From Actinernus sp. WN-2022 (lineage: Eukaryota; Cnidaria; Anthozoa; Actiniaria; Actinernidae): 64,000 nt of DNA. A program made the position numbers and the translations under genes. Location of the stretch: contig JAOWCC010001634.1 in NCBI GenBank assembly GCA_030867875.1, forward strand, positions 101,845,321 to 101,909,320, given 5' to 3'. Below are positions 54,357-63,479 of this stretch, in pieces; the stretch's first letter is position 1, and each line of letters opens with the position of its first letter. The notes beneath the pieces were generated by a model. The model worked only from the letters and a program-made list of their open reading frames with translations. It searched no databases and was not told where the DNA came from.

Positions 54357-54566
54357 AGATACTACTACTAAGCTACTAGTAAGCTACTTAAGCTACTACT
54401 AAGCTACTAGTAAGTTGCCCTAAGCTACTAGTAAGTTACCCTAAGCTACTAGTAAGTTACCCTAAGCTACTAGTAAGTTACCCTAAGCTACTAGTAAGTT
54501 ACCCTAAGCTACTAGTAAGTTACCCTAAGCTACTAGTAAGTTACCCTAAGCTACTAGTAAGTTACT
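54357..54566. repeat. 21-bp minisatellite inside the element
   Basis: About nine tandem copies of TAAGCTACTAGTAAGTTACCC, preceded by shorter degenerate forms (CTACTACTAAGCTACTAG). It separates the small-gene cluster from the hairpin terminator. Stops occur in all forward frames. Confidence 0.95.
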
Positions 54567-54638
54567 AAAAAAAGAAAAAAGGAAGAATGAAGAGGGTCAC
54601 ACAACGACTTTCTTCATTCTTCCTTTTTTTTTTTTTTT
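54567..54638. terminator. Bidirectional hairpin terminator/3'-end signal, copy 2
   Basis: Same A-tract, GGAAGAATGAAGA stem and T-tract as 45704-45773. The loop reads GGGTCACACAACGAC, the reverse complement of copy 1's loop (one substitution). The pair brackets the block TFIIB to small membrane genes. Confidence 0.8.
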
Positions 54639-54671
54639 CATCTGTTGAAGGTTAGAATGTATAGATGTACG

Positions 54672-55700
54672 ATGGATTCTAAACTTGCGAATACCTTCTA
54701 CGGTCCTATGGGCTATTGGAAAGGTCACTCTGCAATTGGCAAGCTATCGGTAGCAGCGAAAGCATCAGAAGACGTGGCTAGGAGTTGGTTGGAAAAGCAA
54801 TCTATGTGGCAAATATATCTACCACCACCAAAACACATTCCACGACCACATTGGACTGTATCGAAACCAAATGAAGTCCACCAAGCTGATTTGATATTTC
54901 TACCACACGATCGGCCTGGACGTGGAAGGAAACTGTATAAGTATGCATTAGTGGTAATCGATGTAGCTTCTCGATACAAAGAAGCCGAACCTTTGGCATC
55001 TAAAGATAGTGGTGAAGTTTCTGCGGCATTCGAACGAATCTATAAACGTAGTCCACTAGAATGGCCAAAGACTTTGCAAGTAGATCCTGGTAGAGAATTC
55101 ATGGGACGTATGTCTGAAACGCTAGAACTACATGGTACGAAAGTTCAACGAGGTGAGGCTGGTAATCATAGAGCGCAAAGTTTTGTTGAAAGAGCAAATA
55201 GAACTCTAGCCGAGAGATTGTTTGGGTATCAGTATGCACAAGAGATGGTACTTACTTCGGAAGGATCAGATGAACGTAGTAGAGAATGGGTAGTTCGTTT
55301 ACCAATGGTTATCAAAGCTATGAATAGTGAGGTGACTCGGTTGACTGGTAAAGAGCCTTCGAATTCTGTAATGACGCAACAAGTAGATCTGAAGACTCCT
55401 ACGTATTCGCGAACCGTTGGATTGAGAGAAGAGCGTCTACCATTCGACGTTCTAGTTCGATATCTTTATGCACCAGGAGAATTGGAAGGAGGTGAAAAAC
55501 GTAGAGCTACTGATCCTGTGTGGAGTTTGCAGCTATACACCATTTCGCGAAGTGTAGTATCTTCGGGACAGCCTGTGCTTTACTACCTTGCAAAGGAGAA
55601 GGACGCACCCAAACGTGGATTCGTTCGTGAAGAGCTACAAGTTGTTCCTAGGGATACAGAACTACCACCAAAAGGAATTCTGTTTGTACCTAGACGCTAA
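54672..55700 (+). CDS. INT: Retrovirus-like DDE integrase
   Basis: 342 residues from MDSKLANTFYGPMGYW; an ATG 15 bp upstream is possible, but the promoter-like GTATAGATGTACG directly precedes this one. N-terminal zinc-binding-like region is weak. The catalytic core has Asp73 (HQADLIFLPHD), Asp138 (LQVDPGREFMG) and Glu173 (SFVERANRTLAER), the last two 34 residues apart, near the D-x35-E of retroviral integrases. A C-terminal SH3-like segment includes DPVWSLQLYTISRSVV and KRGFVREELQVVP. Inserts the element's ends into host DNA with short target duplications. All catalytic residues present. Its stop codon overlaps that of the convergent polymerase gene. Confidence 0.93.
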   Translation: MDSKLANTFYGPMGYWKGHSAIGKLSVAAKASEDVARSWLEKQSMWQIYLPPPKHIPRPHWTVSKPNEVHQADLIFLPHDRPGRGRKLYKYALVVIDVASRYKEAEPLASKDSGEVSAAFERIYKRSPLEWPKTLQVDPGREFMGRMSETLELHGTKVQRGEAGNHRAQSFVERANRTLAERLFGYQYAQEMVLTSEGSDERSREWVVRLPMVIKAMNSEVTRLTGKEPSNSVMTQQVDLKTPTYSRTVGLREERLPFDVLVRYLYAPGELEGGEKRRATDPVWSLQLYTISRSVVSSGQPVLYYLAKEKDAPKRGFVREELQVVPRDTELPPKGILFVPRR

Positions 55701-58700
55701 ACAGCGTACTCTATTGGCTCGGTGTGGATTCCATCGGGAAGAACGCGTCTTTTGTCGTAGTAAGCCGATAGCCCAAGCTTCCATTGGTCGTAGGTTACCA
55801 CACCTTCTGGCAATAGTCGGAAGCCTCGGTTTTCCGCCATGTCGATACTACCCTGGAGGGTTGCTTTGAATCGATCCCACGAAATGTCATTGTGACGCCT
55901 AGACATACCTTTAGCGGAATACTTCTTGCTGCCACCCGTATCGACGTAGTAGGCTTTCGAGCATAGGGCAATGGCGCGCTGTCCTTCGAATTCGAGTTTG
56001 AAGAGTCCTGGCGTACGACTGCTCCACTTGTCCCAAGCTAGCCATTCCTTCCTATTGGCTTCGAAATCCTCACGTAGTTCCGGTCTTACAACCTCATCGA
56101 GGCTATTTCCCGAGATGGCAATGTACGCACTGTCTGTGTCCATCTGTATGTATTCGAAATCATCTCGGTCAATGTACTTATCGAGGAAGTCGTAGTAGAA
56201 CTCGAGCATACGCAGCTTCGCAAGCTGGTACACAGCGATACCTACTTGGAAAGGGCGTTTGATTCGGATCTGGTCCTTTCGGCTCTCGAGTTCATATGCA
56301 TCACCAATCTCTTCCAGGTCTTCGAACCAAACACTTCGCAATGCTTTGTCCACAACCTTCTCATCTTTTGTATAGGTGACTTTCGTTTGGCGTCCCAAGT
56401 CTTCGAGCAACTTTCCATAGGCGCTGTTTCCTAGTAGCTTGAACACATCTGCCAGCAAAGCCTCGCCTTTATCTTCATCTCCCATACGACGTGCCTCAGT
56501 GACTTGGTCCACGAACCATCCGAAGATTTCTTTGGGTTCGTAGTCTATCGTGCGGTAGACAGCAGTGATCACTGCGCCATGATCTACATACCAAAGTAGA
56601 AGAGGAGCATAGAGTAGCAACTTCTTTCCAGAGAGACTCCCAACTAGCTTCTTTTCCTCGCTGAGCTTTCTACCTGTCTTTGTGAGGTAGGCCAACATTT
56701 CTGGAGGGATTGCTTCTTTGGGGATTTTCTTGTTGTAGAAGAAGGGTGGCATCTCCTCAAATTCCTTCCACAATTTCTTTGGTATCTCGATGTCTACTTC
56801 TGCATATCCAAACCACGTTCCACCAAGTAGACATTCAACGAATCCTTCAGTGGCTGGACCTGGATCGTCATAGTGCACAACCTTTTCTTTTCCACAAGGC
56901 ATTTCGAATTCCATGGTAGAAAGATATAGGGCGTTGGCATCGTATCCAAGAATCTTACGACAAGTCTTAGTTCCTCCCTGATGACTACGAATCTTAGTCA
57001 CTCCTGCTTCGTGGAGTCTGGTGAACACTATGCTTGGACCTCCCACGACAGCGTCTTTCAGCATGCGGTAGGCTTCCTTACTTGGAGCGTACATCTCAGC
57101 TCCCCTTTCTACACTACCTCGAAGTAGGAACTGTAGTGAGACTCCTGGAATGGACACTGCGTCTTTCAGCATGTCTACTCCTTTCTCGTGATAGAAATCT
57201 CGCATCTTTTCGAGTGCCTCTAGGAATGGAACTACATCTAGGTCGTTGTAGTATCGTAGCCAGTCTGCAAAGGTTTCCATTCCTTTGTCGAGAAAGGTGC
57301 ACTCACAGTCTTCGAACTCTGCCATAGATAGTAGATGTTCTCTTTTCAACTTTGAACCCCACTCTGGATAGTCTGGTAATCCAATGTGATCCAACTTGTC
57401 TGGAGAATCGAACCACTCATATGGGAAGAAACTCTTTTGCAACTCACAGCCATAGGCAGCGACCCAACGTTCATAAGAAGTTCCAGGTCCAAGGTAGTTG
57501 ATCACATCTAGGAAACGGAAATCTGGGGTCAATAGGAACATAGTGGAATTGGCTTTCTTTGCTACCAAGATCTTTGAACAGGTGTCAGCAATGATTCCTA
57601 CGAAGTGCTCCCTGATCAGATTGAGATCGTACCTGCCAGAGTTGAATCCCACTACTGGAACTTGGCGGATCCATTCGTCGATCTTCGCTTGTTGTTTCTT
57701 TGGTAGGGTGTCAAAAGAGAATTCAGGTGTCTTGGGGCAGAACTGTTCTGCAATGACTTCTTGGATCACTTTCGCTCTTTGCTGGAGTTCTTCGACGAAG
57801 GCTTCGATGAGTTCTTTTGGATTGCGTCGACAGATGTGGGTTGACTTTCGATTGTACGTGTCGGCAATTGATACTGCTATTGGACATGGACGTTTTCGAT
57901 GGTCAGGTGGTCTGTTGGTTGTCTTCCTTTTGTCGTGTCGAGATAGGCTTCGAAATCGTAAACTATGAAGTGTGGGTAGACAGTTTGTGTTGGTGTGGGG
58001 GGTGGTTTGTTTTTCTTCTTTGTGGAGCAGCCCCAAGCTTCCACTACTGTATAACCAGCTCCTTGTAGCTTTGCCGTTCTTTCGCAGGTCTTGAGATAGA
58101 GCCTACTTTCCCTAGGGAAGCATTTCGGGCAGCCATGGAAATAGCATCCATGAAATTGGAAGATGGTTTTCGAAAGAGGTTCGTAGCCGTCGACCGGTGC
58201 TCCTTCGATCCAATGCTCTCCACCATGCCCACAAGCTGCATGATGAATGTGTTGTCCAATCCTTTCGGTTTCGCGTTCCAACCAGCATAGAGCGACTTTG
58301 CTGGCTGTGCTCTCTGGCCAGAAGGCTTTTTCGTATGCCGACTGGGGTACTGTAATTACTTTTCCAGGGCAAACAATCTTCGTTTTGCCACGCCTGCAAC
58401 GATCTGCATGGCGGTGAAGGTCTGAGGCTTTCGTGAACCGTTGCTTACAATCGTTACATACGTAGATGTGCCCTAGCTTGTTGATGTTCTTGATGTAGAA
58501 GGCATGTCCTTCGTGTATCCCAATCGTCATCGTATGCTTGTAGTGAGCTGCATGTCGCGTCAGATGCCAAGCGCCGTCCTCCGTGGGTTCATACACCCGA
58601 ATACCGATTCCAAAGTGTAACTCGACTTCCTCCAGCTGGTCTAAGGAAGTTCTGGGAACGTCTTGTGTGGGCGCTGTCAGGCGATAGAAGTCCTGGGCAA

Positions 58701-59286
58701 GTTTTCGAGCTTTGACGCAACACCTATCTACTCTTGCTCCTTCATGCATGGCAAGGCAGCGCCAAAGACATAAGTTGTCGCCATATCGATCAAGGGCAAT
58801 CATTCCTCTCTTATAGCGAAGCCATTGGGGCAGTGGACCTGTTCCCAACAAAAGCTGACGATCGATCACAACTTTTACATCTACGTAGATCCAACGAATG
58901 AAGGCCCATTGGGTATTTGGTCGAGTGATGTTGTCGGGATTCAATCGAGCTGTCTCCTTGCTATTGATCCACTCTTCTGCATCTTCTAGGATGTTCACCC
59001 ATGGAGAGCCTGGGACAGTCTTGGAGAATAGAATCACGCGTCCGTCGTTGACATTCCGAATGCGATAGGTGTAGCTGTAGCGCAGGTAAAAGCTGGTGGT
59101 TACATTTGCAACTAACTTTTCCATGATCCTAGGGGTCAAATCTCCTGCCACACCTTGGAAGAAGCGCCATCGAATAGTACGGCGACCTATCTCCATCCCC
59201 TCGAGCATTCCATCTCTCTCCTCTAGAATAGTACCTGCCTCTCGAGCTAGACTCCGTGGAAGTGGTTCACTACGTGGTCTCACCAT
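55697..59286 (-). pseudogene. POLB: Protein-primed-type family B DNA polymerase, one frameshift
   Basis: Two minus-strand frames form one gene of about 1,195 codons. The first (59286 down to 57877, start MVRPRSEP) has an OTU-like Cys motif (DNLCLWRCLAMHEG near 58760) with a possible partner His (EGHAFYIKN near 58500), a C2H2 finger (YVCNDCKQRF...HRHADRC near 58430) and Exo I (VYDFEAYLD). The second frame, from about 57960 down, has Exo II (GFNSGRYDLNLI), an Exo III-like YNDLDVVPF, and polymerase motifs A (YDANALYLS near 56930), B (GNSAYGKLL near 56420) and C (MDTDSAYIAI near 56130). The frame changes at about 57880-57885, consistent with loss of one base. All catalytic motifs remain. Would copy the element's DNA from its ends. 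A sequencing error is possible. Confidence 0.92.
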
Positions 59287-59565
59287 TCTCCCTTCGATAT
59301 AACTATGTGTTAGGATAGCTTTAACAGACACTCCAAATTCAGATTTCTAGGTGTAAGGTTGTTGAGGGGCGATATATCTCTCTTCGGTATAACTATGTGT
59401 TAGGATAGCTTTAACAGATACTCGAGTTTTGGATTTTATGTGTAAGGATGTTGCAGCGATATAACTATATGTAATTATATCTCTAATAGGATTATCAAGT
59501 TGGATTTTATGTACAAGCAATCGATGTCGATATAACTATATGTAATCATATCTCTAATAGGAATA
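59287..59565 (-). promoter_or_regulatory. Array of four promoter-like repeats upstream of the polymerase
   Basis: ATATAACTATGTGTTAGGATAGC-type sequence occurs near 59299, 59386, 59459 and 59529, all in the same orientation. The two nearest the gene read GTGTTAGGATAGCTTTAACAG, the two nearest the end ATGTAATTATATCTCTAATAGG. The outermost lies in the TIR. Spacing is 70-87 bp. On the minus strand each gives ATAGTTATA(T/C), the motif found at the other gene starts. Confidence 0.75.
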
Positions 59566-59855
59566 TCGAGTTGGATTTTATGTACAAGAATGTCTAGTGA
59601 CACTTTGAATGACCCTTAGTTACCCCTAGTAGTATAGTCGGCGTCAGATAAATACAACTTTTTCTTGTGCAACGAAACTCAAACTAGTGACCACTAAAAT
59701 CGAAAATATTCTTGCACAAGGGGCGTCATGAAGTGGATTTCTGAATTCGCTTGATGACGCCCCTTGTGCAAGAATATTTTCGATTTTAGTGGTCACTAGT
59801 TTGAGTTTTGTTGTGCAAGAAAAAGTGGTATTTATCTGACGCCGACTATACTACT
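59527..59855 (-). repeat. Right terminal inverted repeat with 228-bp terminal palindrome
   Basis: Inverted match of 44053-44381. Its outer 228 bp (59628-59855) again form a palindrome with the same loop, in the same orientation relative to the end as on the left. Arm-specific mismatches (for example TTGCACAACAAAACTC outside, TTGTGCAACGAAACTC inside) are kept at both ends. Confidence 0.95.
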
Positions 59856-59860
59856 TGTTA

Positions 59861-60840
59861 TGTAATATGTTCAGGATAATATGTTCAGACTCTGAGGAAC
59901 TGGTCAGAAATTAGCAGGGGGGAGAGGGTGAAGAATGAAATCAAGTCTAAAAATATCTAGGCTGCCCTACTCAGGCAATAAGTATGAAATATTTTGATCC
60001 CTCCTCCTAATTTGCCCTTTCCCCCTATAACCCCCACTTTTCGGTTGCCCATTTTTTATGACCCTCCGTTATATATTTTGGGGTCCAAAAAATTATGGCC
60101 CTCCCCCTTTCTTCACCCCCCCCTAACCCCAGCTAATTTCTGACCAGTATGTCCATGACTATGATATATATAACTGTTGTCCTGGCCTGACTGTTTGTTC
60201 TAATTAAACAACTTCACTTCTAATCCCATATTATGAAATGTACATGACTTGTATATATACATGTAGTGAGTACACATTTTTGGGGATTATTATTTTTATG
60301 CAACTGCACAAAATCTAGTGCAACCTATATAGTCAGGATACACAATGTATAAAGGTACAATTTATGGCTAAAAATCAGTACAAAATCTAAGATGGTGGAG
60401 CTCGGACTTGTGCATGTATGATTTTGCCAGGCAACCTTAATTTTCTTACGCTTAAAAAAATGAGGTTCCTTGAAAATCTTATCAGGTAATTGGGAAATAA
60501 AGAAGAATAATTCTGGAGTGATTTAAAGACAGAAGGTTAAGATATATACATGTATATGTACTGTACATTTGTATGTACATGTATACACAACAAATGACAG
60601 GAAAGTTGTAACCATATTCAAAGTTGTGATAGTAGTTGGCAATACTTGGAATGACAACAATCTCTTCTGAAGTGGTTTTAATTGCTTCAAGTACGTACAA
60701 GCATTATTTTATGAACTTTAAAAAAAAAAAGGAGGTAACTATATTAATAGTTTCAGGTGTATTATTTAAGGCTACATACCCGACTTTTTTGTACATATGT
60801 ACATATACATGTACCTAATATATATACACAGGTGCAGCCT
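59861..60840. other. No recognisable gene
   Basis: AT-rich host sequence with ACATGTATAC-type simple motifs. A 30-codon minus-strand stretch near 60600-60690 (AIKTTSEEIVVIPSIANYYH) could be a stray exon, but I could not place it. Confidence 0.35.
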
Positions 60841-60879
60841 GTACACAGGTTTTAATTTATGGTATATATGTTGTGGTTT

Positions 60880-60985
60880 AATTTTATCTTTGGTTCAAAA
60901 ATTTTGAACCAGTACAAACATTTTTGAACCAGTGCCATTTTTTTGAACCAGTACAATTTTTTTGAACCAGTTCAAATTTTATTTA
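60880..60985. repeat. Short repeats of TTTTGAACCAGTACAA
   Basis: Five near-copies in tandem. An inverted, diverged relative lies at 63080-63205 (TTGTACTGG...GGTTCAAA), so the stretch between may have been a transposon bounded by these ends. Confidence 0.6.
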
Positions 60986-61194
60986 CAAGTGTGAACTTGT
61001 AGTTTGGGGAAAGGTTTATGATAGGCTTTCCATGTAAGAAAATAGCATAGTAAGTACTTTGGAATAAAAATACCTAGTTTATACCTTGTGTGTATTGTTC
61101 ATCTTTTATTTTATAGCTGGAATGTACTGGTAACATAGTTACTTTGTGCAGTGATGTATTTTAATAGGAATATAAACAGCAAACTATGGCACTA

Positions 61195-61690
61195 ACACCT
61201 AAATTAGTGACCACCCATTGTTGACGGTTAGAGTGTTTTAAAATGCAGGATAAGGGTTTGGATTAGTTCTCTGGACCATTGAAGAAGCATAATTTATAAG
61301 TGACTTTAGTGACTATATATAGTCACTATAGCTCTAAAAAACCCTAAATCAGTGAGCACCTGTTGTTGGCGGTTAGGGGTGTTTTTAAAGGTAGGGGTAG
61401 GGTTTGGATTAGCTCATATGACCATTGAAGAAGCATTATTTTTGTGTTGTTCAGTGATCTAGCCCTAAAAAGCCTAAATTAGTGTCAGACTATTAGCTCT
61501 AAAAACCCTAAAATCAGTGAGCACCCATTGTTGATGGTTAGGGTGTTTTTAAATGTAGGGTAGAGTTTGGAATTAGCTCACATGACCATTGAAGAACCAT
61601 TATCTTTGTGTTGTTCAGTGATCTAGCCCTAAAAAGCCTAATTCAGTGACTAGCTCTAAAAACCCTAAATTAGTGAGCACTTGGGTTTAC
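61195..61690. repeat. Imperfect tandem repeat, about 150-190-bp unit
   Basis: Three copies with AGCTCTAAAAACCCTAAA, TTAGTGAGCACC(C/T)(A/G)TTGTTG and GACCATTGAAGAAGCATTAT. Non-coding. Includes CCCTAAA/TTAGGG-like short motifs, which I do not take as telomeric because they are isolated. Confidence 0.75.
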
Positions 61691-61923
61691 CTAAGTTATT
61701 TTTTTAATGTTCGGTTTATATAGGTTATTAGGTCTTGGATTAGGAATGAGTTAGGAATGAGTTTGCTTGGAGTGCTAACTGGCTTTAATAAATCTGCTTG
61801 TTATTGGCCCTTGTGAACTCCACTTGGAACGGCAAACCAAACAGAAATGTTGTATTTTTTGGTGTTATTTCTGTGTAGTTCTTGATCATTTTATCCATTT
61901 TTGCATCTTTTTCACATCGATCC

Positions 61924-63060
61924 TCTGTGGGTGATTCTTTGATGAGAGAACAAGAGAATAGTTACAGCATTTCTTTGAGTTGGGGTGGCGCATGGTGCCA
62001 TATTATCTCGCCCTTGCTCTGAGGGTTTTTCTCTGGCTTCCTTCCATCTACAATAGCTAACATGCTAAATTCCAATTTGGTCTGTGGATTAGCCGGGTCC
62101 TGACTTTCATCAGCCGCTATGGGTGTTTCAGATCCGTTAGAAATTTAGAGTTTTTGAGCCACTTTGACTCTTGGTTGTCAGGATTTAGTTAGAAGTTTGT
62201 TGTTTGCGTACCGGTACTCGCATTTCTTCTACCTTCTAGTCCAGTGTTTTATTCCATTGGTAAGCTGAGTCTAACAAGTACGAGGGGTTACTTCAAGATC
62301 ATTTGCACTTGTTTTAATACTATAAGATACTCTTTATTAGCTCTATCGTAGAAGTCTTCTTCCAGATACAATGCTAGTCAGGTGATTTGCTTTTCTTTGC
62401 TTTCTTTTAGCTCAGACTCAGCTGTGATTACTCGGTTGACACAGTTTGTTTCGAAGTACGAGTGGAGCCGTAAAGTACATCTGATCATCTATAAAGAATG
62501 TATTTTTCTGATTTAGCTTTCTTACTTCCCCTGAGTTGCTGCAGTTTTCATAAAATAATGCAGTCAACACAAACTTCGTCTGTATAAGGAGTCATACAAT
62601 ACAGTTTTGTCTGTGTTGTCGTCCATGTAATTTTATTTCCAAGTCCGATTTTGTTAGTCGTGCGCATGTGCAAATAAATTAAGAGACTGGAAACAAATTA
62701 GCATAAGGAGAGGGACTGGGTTCGACGATTAGTCACTTATAGAATAAATGGTGGTGATTAAAAATCAACAAGCGCTTCTGTGGCGCAGTGCGCTTAATCG
62801 ACTGGATCATCACCTACCAGGCGTTCCTCGTAATCCTGTCTCGAGTTATTAAAGCCCGACCGGGCGAGGTTAGTAATTGGATGGGTGACCGTCAAGGTAA
62901 GTGGTACAGTAAGGTGTGTCAGGGGGGACAAGGGAAAAGGGGATGGGAAGGTAGAAAGTACAGGGGAGGGGAGGGTTGACAAAAAATATTTTGTAGGGGT
63001 GGGTGGATTTTTTTTCTTTGTAAACCCCCCCCCCCCCCCCCCCAAAAAAAAAAAACTAAA
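61924..63060 (+). repeat. Dispersed repeat family copy B
   Basis: Uninterrupted counterpart of copy A (40770-43150), same orientation, ending with the SINE-like segment and a C-tract at 63026-63043. Confidence 0.75.
62770..62930 (+). mobile_element. SINE-like sequence with 5S rRNA-like box, copy B
   Basis: GCGCTTCTGTGGCGCAGTGCG at the 5' end resembles a tRNA A box. CCGGGCGAGGTTAGTAATTG then GATGGGTGACCG matches the 3' half of 5S rRNA more closely than copy A does. Confidence 0.6.
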
Positions 63061-63069
63061 CACCTTTTT

Positions 63070-63365
63070 TTTATGAATCCCAAAAAATTGGTTCCAAAAA
63101 TTTGTACTGGTTCAAATATATTTGTACCAGAGGTAATAATTGAACCACAACATATACAATGTATGTTGTGGTCCAATTTTAATTCTGGTGCAATTTTTTT
63201 TGCACCAGTGCAAGATTTTTTGCAGACATAAACATAAAAGGCTCTAATATTTAAAAAGTAAGAACTAAACGAACGACGAAGTGATTTGAATCTGCAGGCG
63301 CTGCAATGATCGATTCCGATTGGCAGATGAAACAATGGCACAGTGGTCTGTGGAGTGTCAAATTT
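63070..63365. other. No recognisable gene
   Basis: Includes the inverted GAACCA/TGGTTC repeats noted above and no supported frame. Confidence 0.35.
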
Positions 63366-63366
63366 A

Positions 63367-63475
63367 CTGGGTAGGGGATGGTCTGCTGTTTGTCGCCTTG
63401 TTGCAGGCGAGATCGAATTGACATGGTAGGGGACGGTCTACTGTTTGTCGCCTCGTTGCAGGCGAGATCGAATTG
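63367..63475. repeat. Tandem duplication, ~55-bp unit
   Basis: TGGGTAGGGGATGGTCTGCTG...GTTGCAGGCGAGATCGAATTGA occurs twice in succession with three to four differences. Confidence 0.85.
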
Positions 63476-63479
63476 AACA

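Larger units (their letters stand above)
44053..59855. mobile_element. Maverick/Polinton-like (adintovirus-type) integrated virus-like element, 15.8 kb
   Basis: Bounded by 329-bp terminal inverted repeats starting AGTAGTATAGTCGGCGTC, with TGTTA directly repeated outside both ends (44048-44052 and 59856-59860). It encodes family B DNA polymerase, DDE integrase, packaging ATPase, candidate capsid proteins and about ten further genes in dense arrays without introns. Size, gene set and inverted ends are those of Polintons (usually 15-20 kb, 6-bp duplication, 5'-AG start). Only the polymerase is visibly broken, so the insertion seems young. Unusual extras are a TFIIB-like factor, an F-box/ankyrin protein and palindromic ends; no adenain-type protease is seen. 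Confidence 0.93.

Noticed and set aside
57883..57886. Programmed ribosomal frameshift in the polymerase
   Set aside because: No slippery heptamer or obvious downstream pseudoknot; a lost base is simpler.
44053..59855. Bacterial or phage contamination
   Set aside because: Element ends are joined to animal sequence with a target duplication, and genes are of Polinton type.
60482..60700. Exon of a second host gene
   Set aside because: A short stretch looks protein-like, but no splice context or family match supports it.
61195..61690. Telomere-like CCCTAA tracts
   Set aside because: Single isolated motifs in a degenerate interspersed repeat, not a telomeric array.
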